Shown: positions 8,818 through 15,120 of the stretch, piece by piece
How the letters are laid out: every line of letters starts with the position of its first letter
Numbering within the stretch: the first letter of the stretch is position 1
Source of the DNA: Bacteroidales bacterium UBA4070
GTDB taxonomy: Bacteria > Bacteroidota > Bacteroidia > Bacteroidales > VadinHA17
Assembly (NCBI GenBank): GCA_002383485.1
Contig: DFYY01000056.1
Span: forward strand, 1 to 31,783
DNA length: 31,783 nucleotides
Direction: 5' to 3'
The notes under the pieces: model-generated
What the model was told of the DNA's origin: nothing
The model's database searches: none
Seen by the model: the letters and a program-made list of their open reading frames with translations, nothing else
Program-made: the position numbers and the translations under genes

Positions 8818-9195
8818 TCACAGAACCATCTGCACATCCATGTTCACCCCGGCTGCATCGCGGTAATGTTCGCCCAGTTCGTGCATCGCCTCATCGTCCT
8901 CTTCGTAGAGCCAGGTTATTCGTATCCGGTAGCGCGGTGCACGGTATCCGCTGATCATTCTTAGTACATCCCGCAGCGCTTTTGATGAGCCGCTGTTGAT
9001 ATACTCCAGGAAAATCACTAACCTCAGGGCGGTAAACCTGTTCAGGTGAGCCCTGATCCATTCTTCCAGCGGCGCATAGATGATCTCCGGCCTTTCGGCG
9101 ATGGAGCGGCCGGTGATACTGAGCACATCTTCATCCTGATCGTAGGTGATCCTTGGTATGTTGTTCGATCCAGGCTGGATTATCTCTATGCTCAT
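8818..9195 (-). CDS. SiaC-family regulatory phosphoprotein (DUF1987)
   Basis: A 125-residue protein with the DUF1987/SiaC pattern: ITYDQDEDVLSITGRS near residues 16-31, YAPLEEWI near 40, LEYINSGSSKAL at 63-74, and WLYEEDDEAMHELGE near 94-108. In Pseudomonas, SiaC is a small partner-switch protein phosphorylated on Thr68 by SiaB and dephosphorylated by SiaA, tuning a diguanylate cyclase. Here position 68 is Ser, and no kinase or phosphatase gene is nearby, so the role is inferred from family only. The start ATG has a GGAG nine bases upstream. It lies 50 bases downstream of an ABC permease gene on the same strand and may be co-transcribed with it. Confidence 0.85.
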   Translation of the reverse strand: MSIEIIQPGSNNIPRITYDQDEDVLSITGRSIAERPEIIYAPLEEWIRAHLNRFTALRLVIFLEYINSGSSKALRDVLRMISGYRAPRYRIRITWLYEEDDEAMHELGEHYRDAAGVNMDVQMVL

Positions 9196-9245
9196 CGATA
9201 TTACTCCTTAATCCTGACAGTCAATCTCTTATTCTGAAATTTCAC

Positions 9246-10487
9246 TCATTCATAGCGCAGGGCCTCAATGGGATCAACTGCAGATGCCTTTACAGCCGGG
9301 AAGTATCCCGATGCCATGCCTACCACAAAGCAGGCCAGCACCCCTCCTATTACCCAGAGCCACGGGATGGTAAAACTTGATCCCATCCCCAATGACACAA
9401 GGTTACCCATCAGGATGCCGGCCAGGATGCCGAAAAGGCCTCCCATCTGGCCGATGATCACCGATTCGTAAAGGAACTGCTGCCTGATAACCGATTTCCG
9501 TGCCCCCAGCGCCTTCCTCACCCCGATCTCCCTGGTGCGCTCAGTTACCGATACCAGCATGATATTCATAAGACCTACGGCAGCCCCGAACAGTGTTATC
9601 AGGCCTATTATGGTTGCTGCAAGTGTCACATATTTGATGTTTTCCATCAGCATCTCTATCAGTGAGTCACTCTTTTGAATATTGAAATCAGACTCATCCC
9701 TGGGGTCCAGGTTTCGAACGATGCGGAAGATCCCTTCGGCCTCGCTGGCCATCATGTCCAGGCTGACCGATTTCTGGGGCATCACTCCTATATTATATGT
9801 GACATTCGGCCTGGAAAAGTATTGTCTTGCAGTGGTGATGGGGATGATGGTTACCTGGTCACTGCTCATCATGCTGGCTCCCATGCTTTTGATAACCCCA
9901 ATTACAGTTAGTTTCAGGCCCGGAAGGCTGATCTCCTGCCCTATCGGGTCAACACCGGGGAAGAGGTACCGGACTATATCCTGTCCGATAATGACCACGT
10001 GCCTGCTCCCGAGCAGGTCTTCCCGGGAGAAGTTGCGGCCTGACGCTATCTCCTGTCCGGCAATAGTAAGGTAATTCTCGTCCGCCCCCATGACAGAAAT
10101 GTTCGGGTTGGTTTTTTTGTTCCCGAACCGGTACTCAGCCAGACCGGTGGCATTGAATGATATTGATACCCATGCCGGTTCCCGGAATTTTTCCCTGAAC
10201 TCCGTCGCCTCGCGATAGGTAATCTGAGAGTGATTCTTTGTCCTTATATGCTGGTCACCAACTGTAACCCTCATTGATCTGGAAGTAATTGAAAAGGAAT
10301 TGGCGCCCATCATAGTGAACTGCTCGGTCAGGGTGCTCTTCAGCCCGTCAATGGCAGTAAGTATGCCGACTAGGGCCATTATACCAAATGCAATGATTGC
10401 CATGGTAAGTACTGCCCTCACCCTGTTCGACCTGATTGCCTTGAACGCAACCCTGACATTCTCCCAGAACAACGCTAAACCTCTCAC
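9246..10487 (-). CDS. MacB-type ABC transporter permease (MacB core and FtsX domains)
   Basis: A 413-residue inner-membrane permease of the MacB/LolC group, which uses a cytoplasmic ATPase to drive periplasmic mechanotransmission rather than classical transport. An N-terminal membrane helix (AVLTMAIIAFGIMALVGIL) is followed by a periplasmic core of about 220 residues, then three C-terminal helices with the FtsX signature TERTREIGVRKALGA and a final PAVKASAVDPIEALRYE. The frame is open to 10616, but a GTG at 10487 has a CGGAGGAAG site seven bases upstream and starts where family homology starts (VRGLALFWENVRVAFKAI), so it is preferred. No ATPase gene is adjacent; its partner must be elsewhere. 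It is divergent from the acyl-CoA reductase gene. Confidence 0.88.
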   Translation of the reverse strand: MRGLALFWENVRVAFKAIRSNRVRAVLTMAIIAFGIMALVGILTAIDGLKSTLTEQFTMMGANSFSITSRSMRVTVGDQHIRTKNHSQITYREATEFREKFREPAWVSISFNATGLAEYRFGNKKTNPNISVMGADENYLTIAGQEIASGRNFSREDLLGSRHVVIIGQDIVRYLFPGVDPIGQEISLPGLKLTVIGVIKSMGASMMSSDQVTIIPITTARQYFSRPNVTYNIGVMPQKSVSLDMMASEAEGIFRIVRNLDPRDESDFNIQKSDSLIEMLMENIKYVTLAATIIGLITLFGAAVGLMNIMLVSVTERTREIGVRKALGARKSVIRQQFLYESVIIGQMGGLFGILAGILMGNLVSLGMGSSFTIPWLWVIGGVLACFVVGMASGYFPAVKASAVDPIEALRYE

Positions 10488-10553
10488 CGTACTTCCTCCG
10501 GATTGTAAGAAGGAACTAAGATACAGCTTTTCTTTATTTGCAGTTACATTTTT

Positions 10554-10561
10554 TACCTTTG
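10554..10561 (+). promoter_or_regulatory. -7 element (TACCTTTG) of the acyl-CoA reductase gene
   Basis: TACCTTTG is an exact -7 match. A TTTG at 10537-10540 is only 13 bases away, so the -33 half is unclear. The predicted start of transcription, about five bases past the TTTG, falls at about 10566, directly at the possible GTG start codon. Confidence 0.5.
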
Positions 10562-10566
10562 CGGGG

Positions 10567-11652
10567 GTGAAACGGGAAGATTTGTCAACTGAACGTCTCG
10601 TTGAGGCGTTCGTCAAACTGGGGTCAGCAATGCGCGACGCAGCGGCAACTGTATCAGGTTCAGCCTGTCATGCAGGCCCGGCTGCATTGCCAGGCCTTAC
10701 CCTTCGCTTTGCGTCACTGATTGAAACGCTTCATCTGGCAAATCCCTGGTTTACCCCGGCTAATGTAAGGCGAGCGGTGGAGGCCATCGGACAGAGCCTT
10801 ACAAGGGAGAGGATGGAGAAGTGGCTCCGTGCTTACCCCGGCCTGAAGGAGGCGAGGGAGCAGGAAACGATTGGTGTAGTTATGGCAGGTAACATACCGA
10901 TGGTGGGATTCCATGACCTTCTATGCGTACTCATAACAGGTAACCGGCTTCTGGCCAAGCTAAGTTCAAAGGATGAGCAGCTGATGAAGGCTGTGACAGA
11001 AACGCTGACGGACATTGACCCGGCGCTGGAAGGAAGAATAGAGCTTACAACCGGCAGGCTGCAGGGATTTACGAGGGTGATTGCCACCGGCAGCAATAAC
11101 ACTTCAAGGTATTTCGAATACTACTTCAGAAACGTCCCTTCCCTTATACGGCACAACCGTAACAGCGTTGCAATACTTGACGGGAGCGAGACACCAGGGG
11201 AGCTGGAACTTCTTGCTGATGACATCTTTTCCTATTTTGGCCTGGGCTGCAGGAACGTTTCCAAACTATGGCTGCCCGAAGGATACGATCCGACAAGCCT
11301 GCCGGCACACTGGAGCGGTTACGGTAACCTGTGCGCACATCACAAGTATGCGGTAAACTATGATCATAACAAGGCTGTGATGATCGTGAACAGAGACCGT
11401 TATACTGACGGAGGATTTGTGCTGCTCAGGGAATCCCCGTCCCTTTCCGCTCCGATGGCGGTGGTTCACTATGAGTTTTACCGTCCCGGCACGTCGCGTT
11501 TCGTGGCTCCCGAGGCCGGACAGGAACTGTTACAGTGTATTGCAGGACACGGTCACCTTCCCTTTGGGACAACGCAAAGGCCCGAATTATGGGATTATGC
11601 AGACAACACTGATACGATCAGTTTCCTGCTAAAAAAAAAAATTGCCGGGTGA
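10567..11652 (+). CDS. LuxC-like acyl-CoA reductase
   Basis: About 361 residues, related to LuxC-type fatty acyl-CoA/acyl-ACP reductases that make aldehydes with NADPH through an acyl-cysteine intermediate. The aldehyde-dehydrogenase-like parts include IGVVMAGNIPMVGFHDLL (cofactor region), VIATGSNNTSRYFEYYF, and FSYFGLGCRNVSKLWLPEG, where the Cys is the likely nucleophile. The open frame runs upstream to 10300 but that part overlaps the divergent permease. Homology begins around ERLVEAFVKLGS, leaving GTG 10567, TTG 10582 or ATG 10630 as starts; GTG is reported provisionally because the -7 element sits six bases before it. Cellular substrate is unknown; no luxD or luxE neighbour is present. 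Confidence 0.85.
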   Translation: MKREDLSTERLVEAFVKLGSAMRDAAATVSGSACHAGPAALPGLTLRFASLIETLHLANPWFTPANVRRAVEAIGQSLTRERMEKWLRAYPGLKEAREQETIGVVMAGNIPMVGFHDLLCVLITGNRLLAKLSSKDEQLMKAVTETLTDIDPALEGRIELTTGRLQGFTRVIATGSNNTSRYFEYYFRNVPSLIRHNRNSVAILDGSETPGELELLADDIFSYFGLGCRNVSKLWLPEGYDPTSLPAHWSGYGNLCAHHKYAVNYDHNKAVMIVNRDRYTDGGFVLLRESPSLSAPMAVVHYEFYRPGTSRFVAPEAGQELLQCIAGHGHLPFGTTQRPELWDYADNTDTISFLLKKKIAG

Positions 11653-11701
11653 ATCTCAATATAAAAAATACTAAATTGCACAGGTTCAAAAAGTGAGTGT
11701 C

Positions 11702-12274
11702 ATGGTTTATAGATTCGTGGTGTTATCTGATGAAGATGAATCGTTTGTGAGAGAGTTCGAGTTTCTCGACAGCCAGTCATTACTGGATTTTCACAATGCC
11801 TTGCAGGAGGAACTTGAATTTGACAGGTCCCAGATTGCTTCATTTTTTATGGCCACAGAAAGTTGGGAGAAAGAAGAAGAGTTCACCCTTTTTGACATGG
11901 GTGCCGGTTCATCAACAATGGAAAATGCCGTGCTGGAAGAGGTGATCTTCCGTAAAAACCAGAAGCTTCTTTATGTTTTTGACTTCTTCAATGACAGGGC
12001 TCTCTTCGTGGAGTATGTTGGGGAGTTTAAGGAAGAAGATGATAAGGAATATCCCGTATGCACCAATTCAAAAGGGCTGCCCCCAAAGCAAGTCACCTTC
12101 GGAGGCGTTGCACGCAAGAAATACAGTAATCTTATCGTCACTGACGATGATGAGGATGAAGTGGATGTTGATGAGGAGGTTGTCAACGATGAGATCTTCT
12201 TTGAAGGAGAAGATGAGGATGACCTGGCAGACTTCGACACCAGCGAAAACCTGGAAGAAGAGGAGGAGGATTAA
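11702..12274 (+). CDS. pRiA4b ORF-3-like protein with acidic C-terminal tail
   Basis: A 190-residue protein. Residues 1 to about 140 resemble the pRiA4b ORF-3 family, small alpha/beta proteins found on plasmids and in many Bacteroidota chromosomes, with MVYRFVVLSDEDESFVREFE, LLYVFDFFNDRALFVEYVG and PPKQVTFGG as recognisable blocks. The last 45 residues are almost all Asp and Glu, giving a disordered acidic tail. A GTG at 11693 is in frame, but the ATG at 11702 gives the usual M-V-Y-R-F start. It is followed after 21 bases by miaA, so the two are probably co-transcribed. Molecular function is not established. Confidence 0.72.
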   Translation: MVYRFVVLSDEDESFVREFEFLDSQSLLDFHNALQEELEFDRSQIASFFMATESWEKEEEFTLFDMGAGSSTMENAVLEEVIFRKNQKLLYVFDFFNDRALFVEYVGEFKEEDDKEYPVCTNSKGLPPKQVTFGGVARKKYSNLIVTDDDEDEVDVDEEVVNDEIFFEGEDEDDLADFDTSENLEEEEED

Positions 12275-12295
12275 CCTCTCTTGCCTCACAGTCCC

Positions 12296-13201
12296 ATGAA
12301 AAATACACTAATAGTCCTGCCCGGGCCCACCGGAGTAGGTAAAACCGGTTTTGCCGTCGAGCTTGCATCCCGACTCGGGTGTGATATCATTTCCTGTGAT
12401 TCCAGGCAGTTTTACCGTGAGATGAAGATCGGCACTGCTGCCCCTTCCGATGAACAGCTGTCAAGGGTGAAGCACCATTTCGTCGGGTTTCTTTCGGTGA
12501 CTGACTATTACAGTGTAAGCCTCTTTGAGAGAGACGTACTGGCACTGCTTCCGAAGCTGTTTGAATCCAACCCTGTTGTCATCATGACGGGAGGTTCGAT
12601 GTTGTATATGGATGCCATTTGCCGTGGGATGGACAATATACCCGACACTGATCCGGCGGTAAGGCAGAGATACTTGGAGATGTACCAGAGAGAAGGGATA
12701 GCGGGCCTGCGGATGGAGCTCAGGATGGTTGACCCGGATTACTACGGGAAGGTTGATCTCCACAATCCGCGCCGTATTCTCAGGGCACTGGAGATCACGG
12801 CCAGCACCGGAAAGCCATACTCCTCATTTCTTACAGCCCCGGTCAGGGAGCGTGATTTCAGGATGATCAGGGCAGGGCTTAACCGGGAGCGGGGAGAGCT
12901 TTACCACAGGATTGACATGAGGGTTGACTCCATGATAAGCGCCGGGCTCGAGGAGGAGGCAAGGTCGTTGCTGAAATACAGGGGTCTCAATGCCCTGAAC
13001 ACGGTTGGTTACCGAGAGATCTTCAGGTGGTTTGACGGTGAGATCAGCCGTGAGGAAGCCATAATACTTATCAGGAGAAACACACGTCGCTATGCGCGAA
13101 AACAACTCACATGGTGGAACAGGGAGGGTGACATCAACTGGTTTGATGCCTCGGAAAATGAGATGATATTTAACTGGATTGAAAGTTGCCTGGAGAAGTA
13201 A
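12296..13201 (+). CDS. miaA: tRNA dimethylallyltransferase
   Basis: A 301-residue enzyme that transfers the dimethylallyl group to N6 of A37 in tRNAs reading UNN codons. The P-loop GPTGVGKT is at residues 10-17, followed by the DSRQFYREMKIGTAAP segment that binds tRNA and substrate, GGSMLYMDAICRG, and the C-terminal NTVGYREIFRWFDGE and RRNTRRYARKQLTWWNRE regions. Length is normal for the family. A TTG at 12281 is in frame, but the ATG at 12296 starts right at the conserved N-terminus. It follows the acidic pRiA4b-like gene by 21 bases. No own promoter is evident, so co-transcription is likely. Confidence 0.97.
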   Translation: MKNTLIVLPGPTGVGKTGFAVELASRLGCDIISCDSRQFYREMKIGTAAPSDEQLSRVKHHFVGFLSVTDYYSVSLFERDVLALLPKLFESNPVVIMTGGSMLYMDAICRGMDNIPDTDPAVRQRYLEMYQREGIAGLRMELRMVDPDYYGKVDLHNPRRILRALEITASTGKPYSSFLTAPVRERDFRMIRAGLNRERGELYHRIDMRVDSMISAGLEEEARSLLKYRGLNALNTVGYREIFRWFDGEISREEAIILIRRNTRRYARKQLTWWNREGDINWFDASENEMIFNWIESCLEK

Positions 13202-13275
13202 CCGGAACACAGACCCTGCTGCAGGATAACTCATTACCGGCACAGGCAGTGCTCATCCCCTGACATCTGTCATTT

Positions 13276-13929
13276 TCAGACCGGTTCCTTCAACCTTCTT
13301 ATTACCTCCGCAGGATTGGATGAAGAAAACACAGTGCTGCCGGCAACCAGCACATCCACTCCTGCATGGATCAGCACCGGGGCATTTTGCAGATCAACAC
13401 CGCCGTCAACCTCTATCAGGACGTCATAACCACCCTCATCGATCATGCTCCTGAGCTCACCTATCTTGTTGATGCTGCCCGGGATGAATGTCTGTCCTCC
13501 GTAGCCCGGGTTTACCGTCATCAGCAGTACCATGTCAATATACGGCAGGATATCTTTCAACAGCATCACCGGCGAATGAGGATTAAGCGTCACGCCGGCT
13601 TTCATGCCCAGCCTTCTTATCTCAGACACCGTACGGTGAAGGTGATTGCAGGTCTCATAATGAACGGTCAGTGATGACGCCCCGGCCTCCCTGAAACGCT
13701 CCAGGTACCTGTCGGGGTCAGTGATCATCAAATGAACATCGAGCGGCTTGGCAGACAGGTCACGCACAGCTTCTATCACCGGAAATCCGAAGGAAATATT
13801 TGGAACGAAGATACCATCCATTATATCAAGATGGAGCCAGTCGGCCTCACTGTCATTAATCATCTCAACCTCAGAGGCGAGGTTGGCAAAGTCTGCAGCA
13901 AGAAGGGATGGTGCTACCAGGTGACTCAT
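13276..13929 (-). CDS. rpe: Ribulose-phosphate 3-epimerase
   Basis: A 217-residue TIM-barrel enzyme that interconverts D-ribulose 5-phosphate and D-xylulose 5-phosphate in the pentose phosphate pathway. Visible motifs are the N-terminal VAPSLLAADFANL, the WLHLDIMDGIFVPN metal and acid/base site, DVHLMI, VNPGYGGQ for phosphate binding, and the second catalytic aspartate in IEVDGGV. The frame extends upstream to 13962, but that would overlap the 3' end of the sigma-factor gene; the ATG at 13929 fits family homology. It lies 25 bases downstream of the sigma gene on the same strand, so the two form a probable operon. Confidence 0.96.
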   Translation of the reverse strand: MSHLVAPSLLAADFANLASEVEMINDSEADWLHLDIMDGIFVPNISFGFPVIEAVRDLSAKPLDVHLMITDPDRYLERFREAGASSLTVHYETCNHLHRTVSEIRRLGMKAGVTLNPHSPVMLLKDILPYIDMVLLMTVNPGYGGQTFIPGSINKIGELRSMIDEGGYDVLIEVDGGVDLQNAPVLIHAGVDVLVAGSTVFSSSNPAEVIRRLKEPV

Positions 13930-13954
13930 AACATGAATATTAAAGGTTGGATAT

Positions 13955-14818
13955 TCATCCAAGGTAAGATTTTAGTACACGGCAGCGGGTGGTGTACTGG
14001 ATTCTTTTTATGGCTTTCTCCTTGATCTGCCGGACCCGCTCCCTTGTCAGCCTGAGCTCCTCTCCTATCTCCTCCAGGGTGTATGGGTGTTTCATGCCGA
14101 TGCCGAAGTAGAGTTTTAGTACACGGGCCTCCCGGGGAGAGAGGGTATTCAGGGCCTTTTCAATCTCATACGAAAGTGATTCATTTATAAGATTCCGGTC
14201 AGGGCTGGGGGTGTCCTCGTTCTGCATCATGTCGTACATGTTGTTGTCTTCCTCGGAACTTATCGGGGCATCCATGCTCAGTGTACGTCCGTTTGTTCGT
14301 ATGGCCTCCTTGACATCCTCAGGAGCGATCTCGAGAAGGTCAGCTATCTCCTGGGCAGAAGGCTCACGTTCATACTCCTGCTCCAGTTTGGAGTAGGCGC
14401 GGTTAATCCGGTTGATTGAACCTATCTTGTTGACGGGCAGCCTGACTATCCTGGCCTGTTCTGCAAGTGACTGCAGGATGGCCTGCCTGATCCACCACAC
14501 GGCGTAGGAGATGAATTTGAACCCGCGGGTTTCATCAAATCTCTGGGCAGCTTTTATCAGCCCCAGGTTGCCTTCATTGATCAGGTCGGGCAGGGTCATC
14601 CCCTGGTTCTGGTACTGCTTTGCCACTGAAACCACAAACCGCAGATTGGCCTTTACAAGCCTTGCCAGCGCATCATGATCACCGGAGCGTATGCGCCGGG
14701 CCAGGCTAACCTCCTCATCCGGAGAGATCAGCTCAACCTTTCCGATCTCCTGCAAATACTTGTCAAGAGAAGGAGTGTCACGGTTGGTGACCTGCTTGGT
14801 AATCTTTAACTGACGCAT
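13955..14818 (-). CDS. rpoD: Primary RNA polymerase sigma factor (Bacteroidota RpoD/SigA type)
   Basis: A 287-residue sigma-70 protein. It begins MRQLKITKQVTNRD and contains region 1.2 (SLDKYLQEIGKVELISPDEE), region 2 with NLRFVVSVAKQYQNQG, LPDLINEGNLGLIKAA and FKFISYAVWWIRQAI, region 3, and region 4 with TLEEIGEELRLTRERVRQIKEKA, and ends LKSYLG. Region 1.1 is absent, as usual in Bacteroidota, where this factor recognises TTTG/TAnnTTTG promoters. That fits the promoters found in this window. It is divergent from rho across 302 bases and probably heads an operon with rpe. A weak promoter candidate lies at 14859-14890. Confidence 0.96.
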   Translation of the reverse strand: MRQLKITKQVTNRDTPSLDKYLQEIGKVELISPDEEVSLARRIRSGDHDALARLVKANLRFVVSVAKQYQNQGMTLPDLINEGNLGLIKAAQRFDETRGFKFISYAVWWIRQAILQSLAEQARIVRLPVNKIGSINRINRAYSKLEQEYEREPSAQEIADLLEIAPEDVKEAIRTNGRTLSMDAPISSEEDNNMYDMMQNEDTPSPDRNLINESLSYEIEKALNTLSPREARVLKLYFGIGMKHPYTLEEIGEELRLTRERVRQIKEKAIKRIQYTTRCRVLKSYLG

Positions 14819-14858
14819 TGTTAATAAAATAGCCTGCTTCCGGCCGTTACTTTAAGCA

Positions 14859-14890
14859 AAAGCCTACAATTTTACTAAAATATTCTCAAA
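14859..14890 (-). promoter_or_regulatory. Weak candidate promoter of the primary sigma-factor gene
   Basis: Reading on the minus strand, TTTG is followed after 20 bases by TAGGCTTTTG, which matches TAnnTTTG imperfectly (four of six fixed bases in the best register). The spacing is good but the -7 match is weak. Confidence 0.3.
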
Positions 14891-14985
14891 AAAACAAGTG
14901 ATGTGCATATTTTCGACGTATTCAGCCTTTCGGCCACCTGTAAAATGTTAAAAAGTATCAGCAAATCAATTTTTTGCACCGTTAA

Positions 14986-15017
14986 TTTGTATTTAAGAAA
15001 GGAATTTTATAAACTTG
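14986..15017 (+). promoter_or_regulatory. Bacteroidota-type promoter of rho (TTTG-N20-TAAACTTG)
   Basis: TTTG at 14986-14989 and TAAACTTG at 15010-15017 are spaced by 20 bases; only one fixed position of the -7 element deviates. It leaves a leader of about 100 bases, long enough for feedback control of rho. Confidence 0.65.
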
Positions 15018-15120
15018 CACCGGAATAATGACGAGAGTCACTTTTTCTGTCGGAGGGATAGCTTCATTCCCCACTTCACCAAAAAAAAAATCGAAATAAT
15101 TTTTCTACACATTCTACAAC

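Larger units (their letters stand above)
14819..15120. other. Divergent control region between sigma factor and rho
   Basis: 302 bases without a gene. It contains the good rho promoter at 14986-15017, a weak candidate sigma-gene promoter at 14859-14890 on the minus strand, and a long AT-rich leader of about 100 bases before the rho ATG. The leader has a run of ten A near 15081-15090. No tRNA or obvious attenuator hairpin was seen. Confidence 0.7.

Noticed and set aside
10300..10566. Upstream extension of the acyl-CoA reductase frame
   Set aside because: It overlaps the divergent permease coding region and lies upstream of the -7 element, and has no homology to the family N-terminus.
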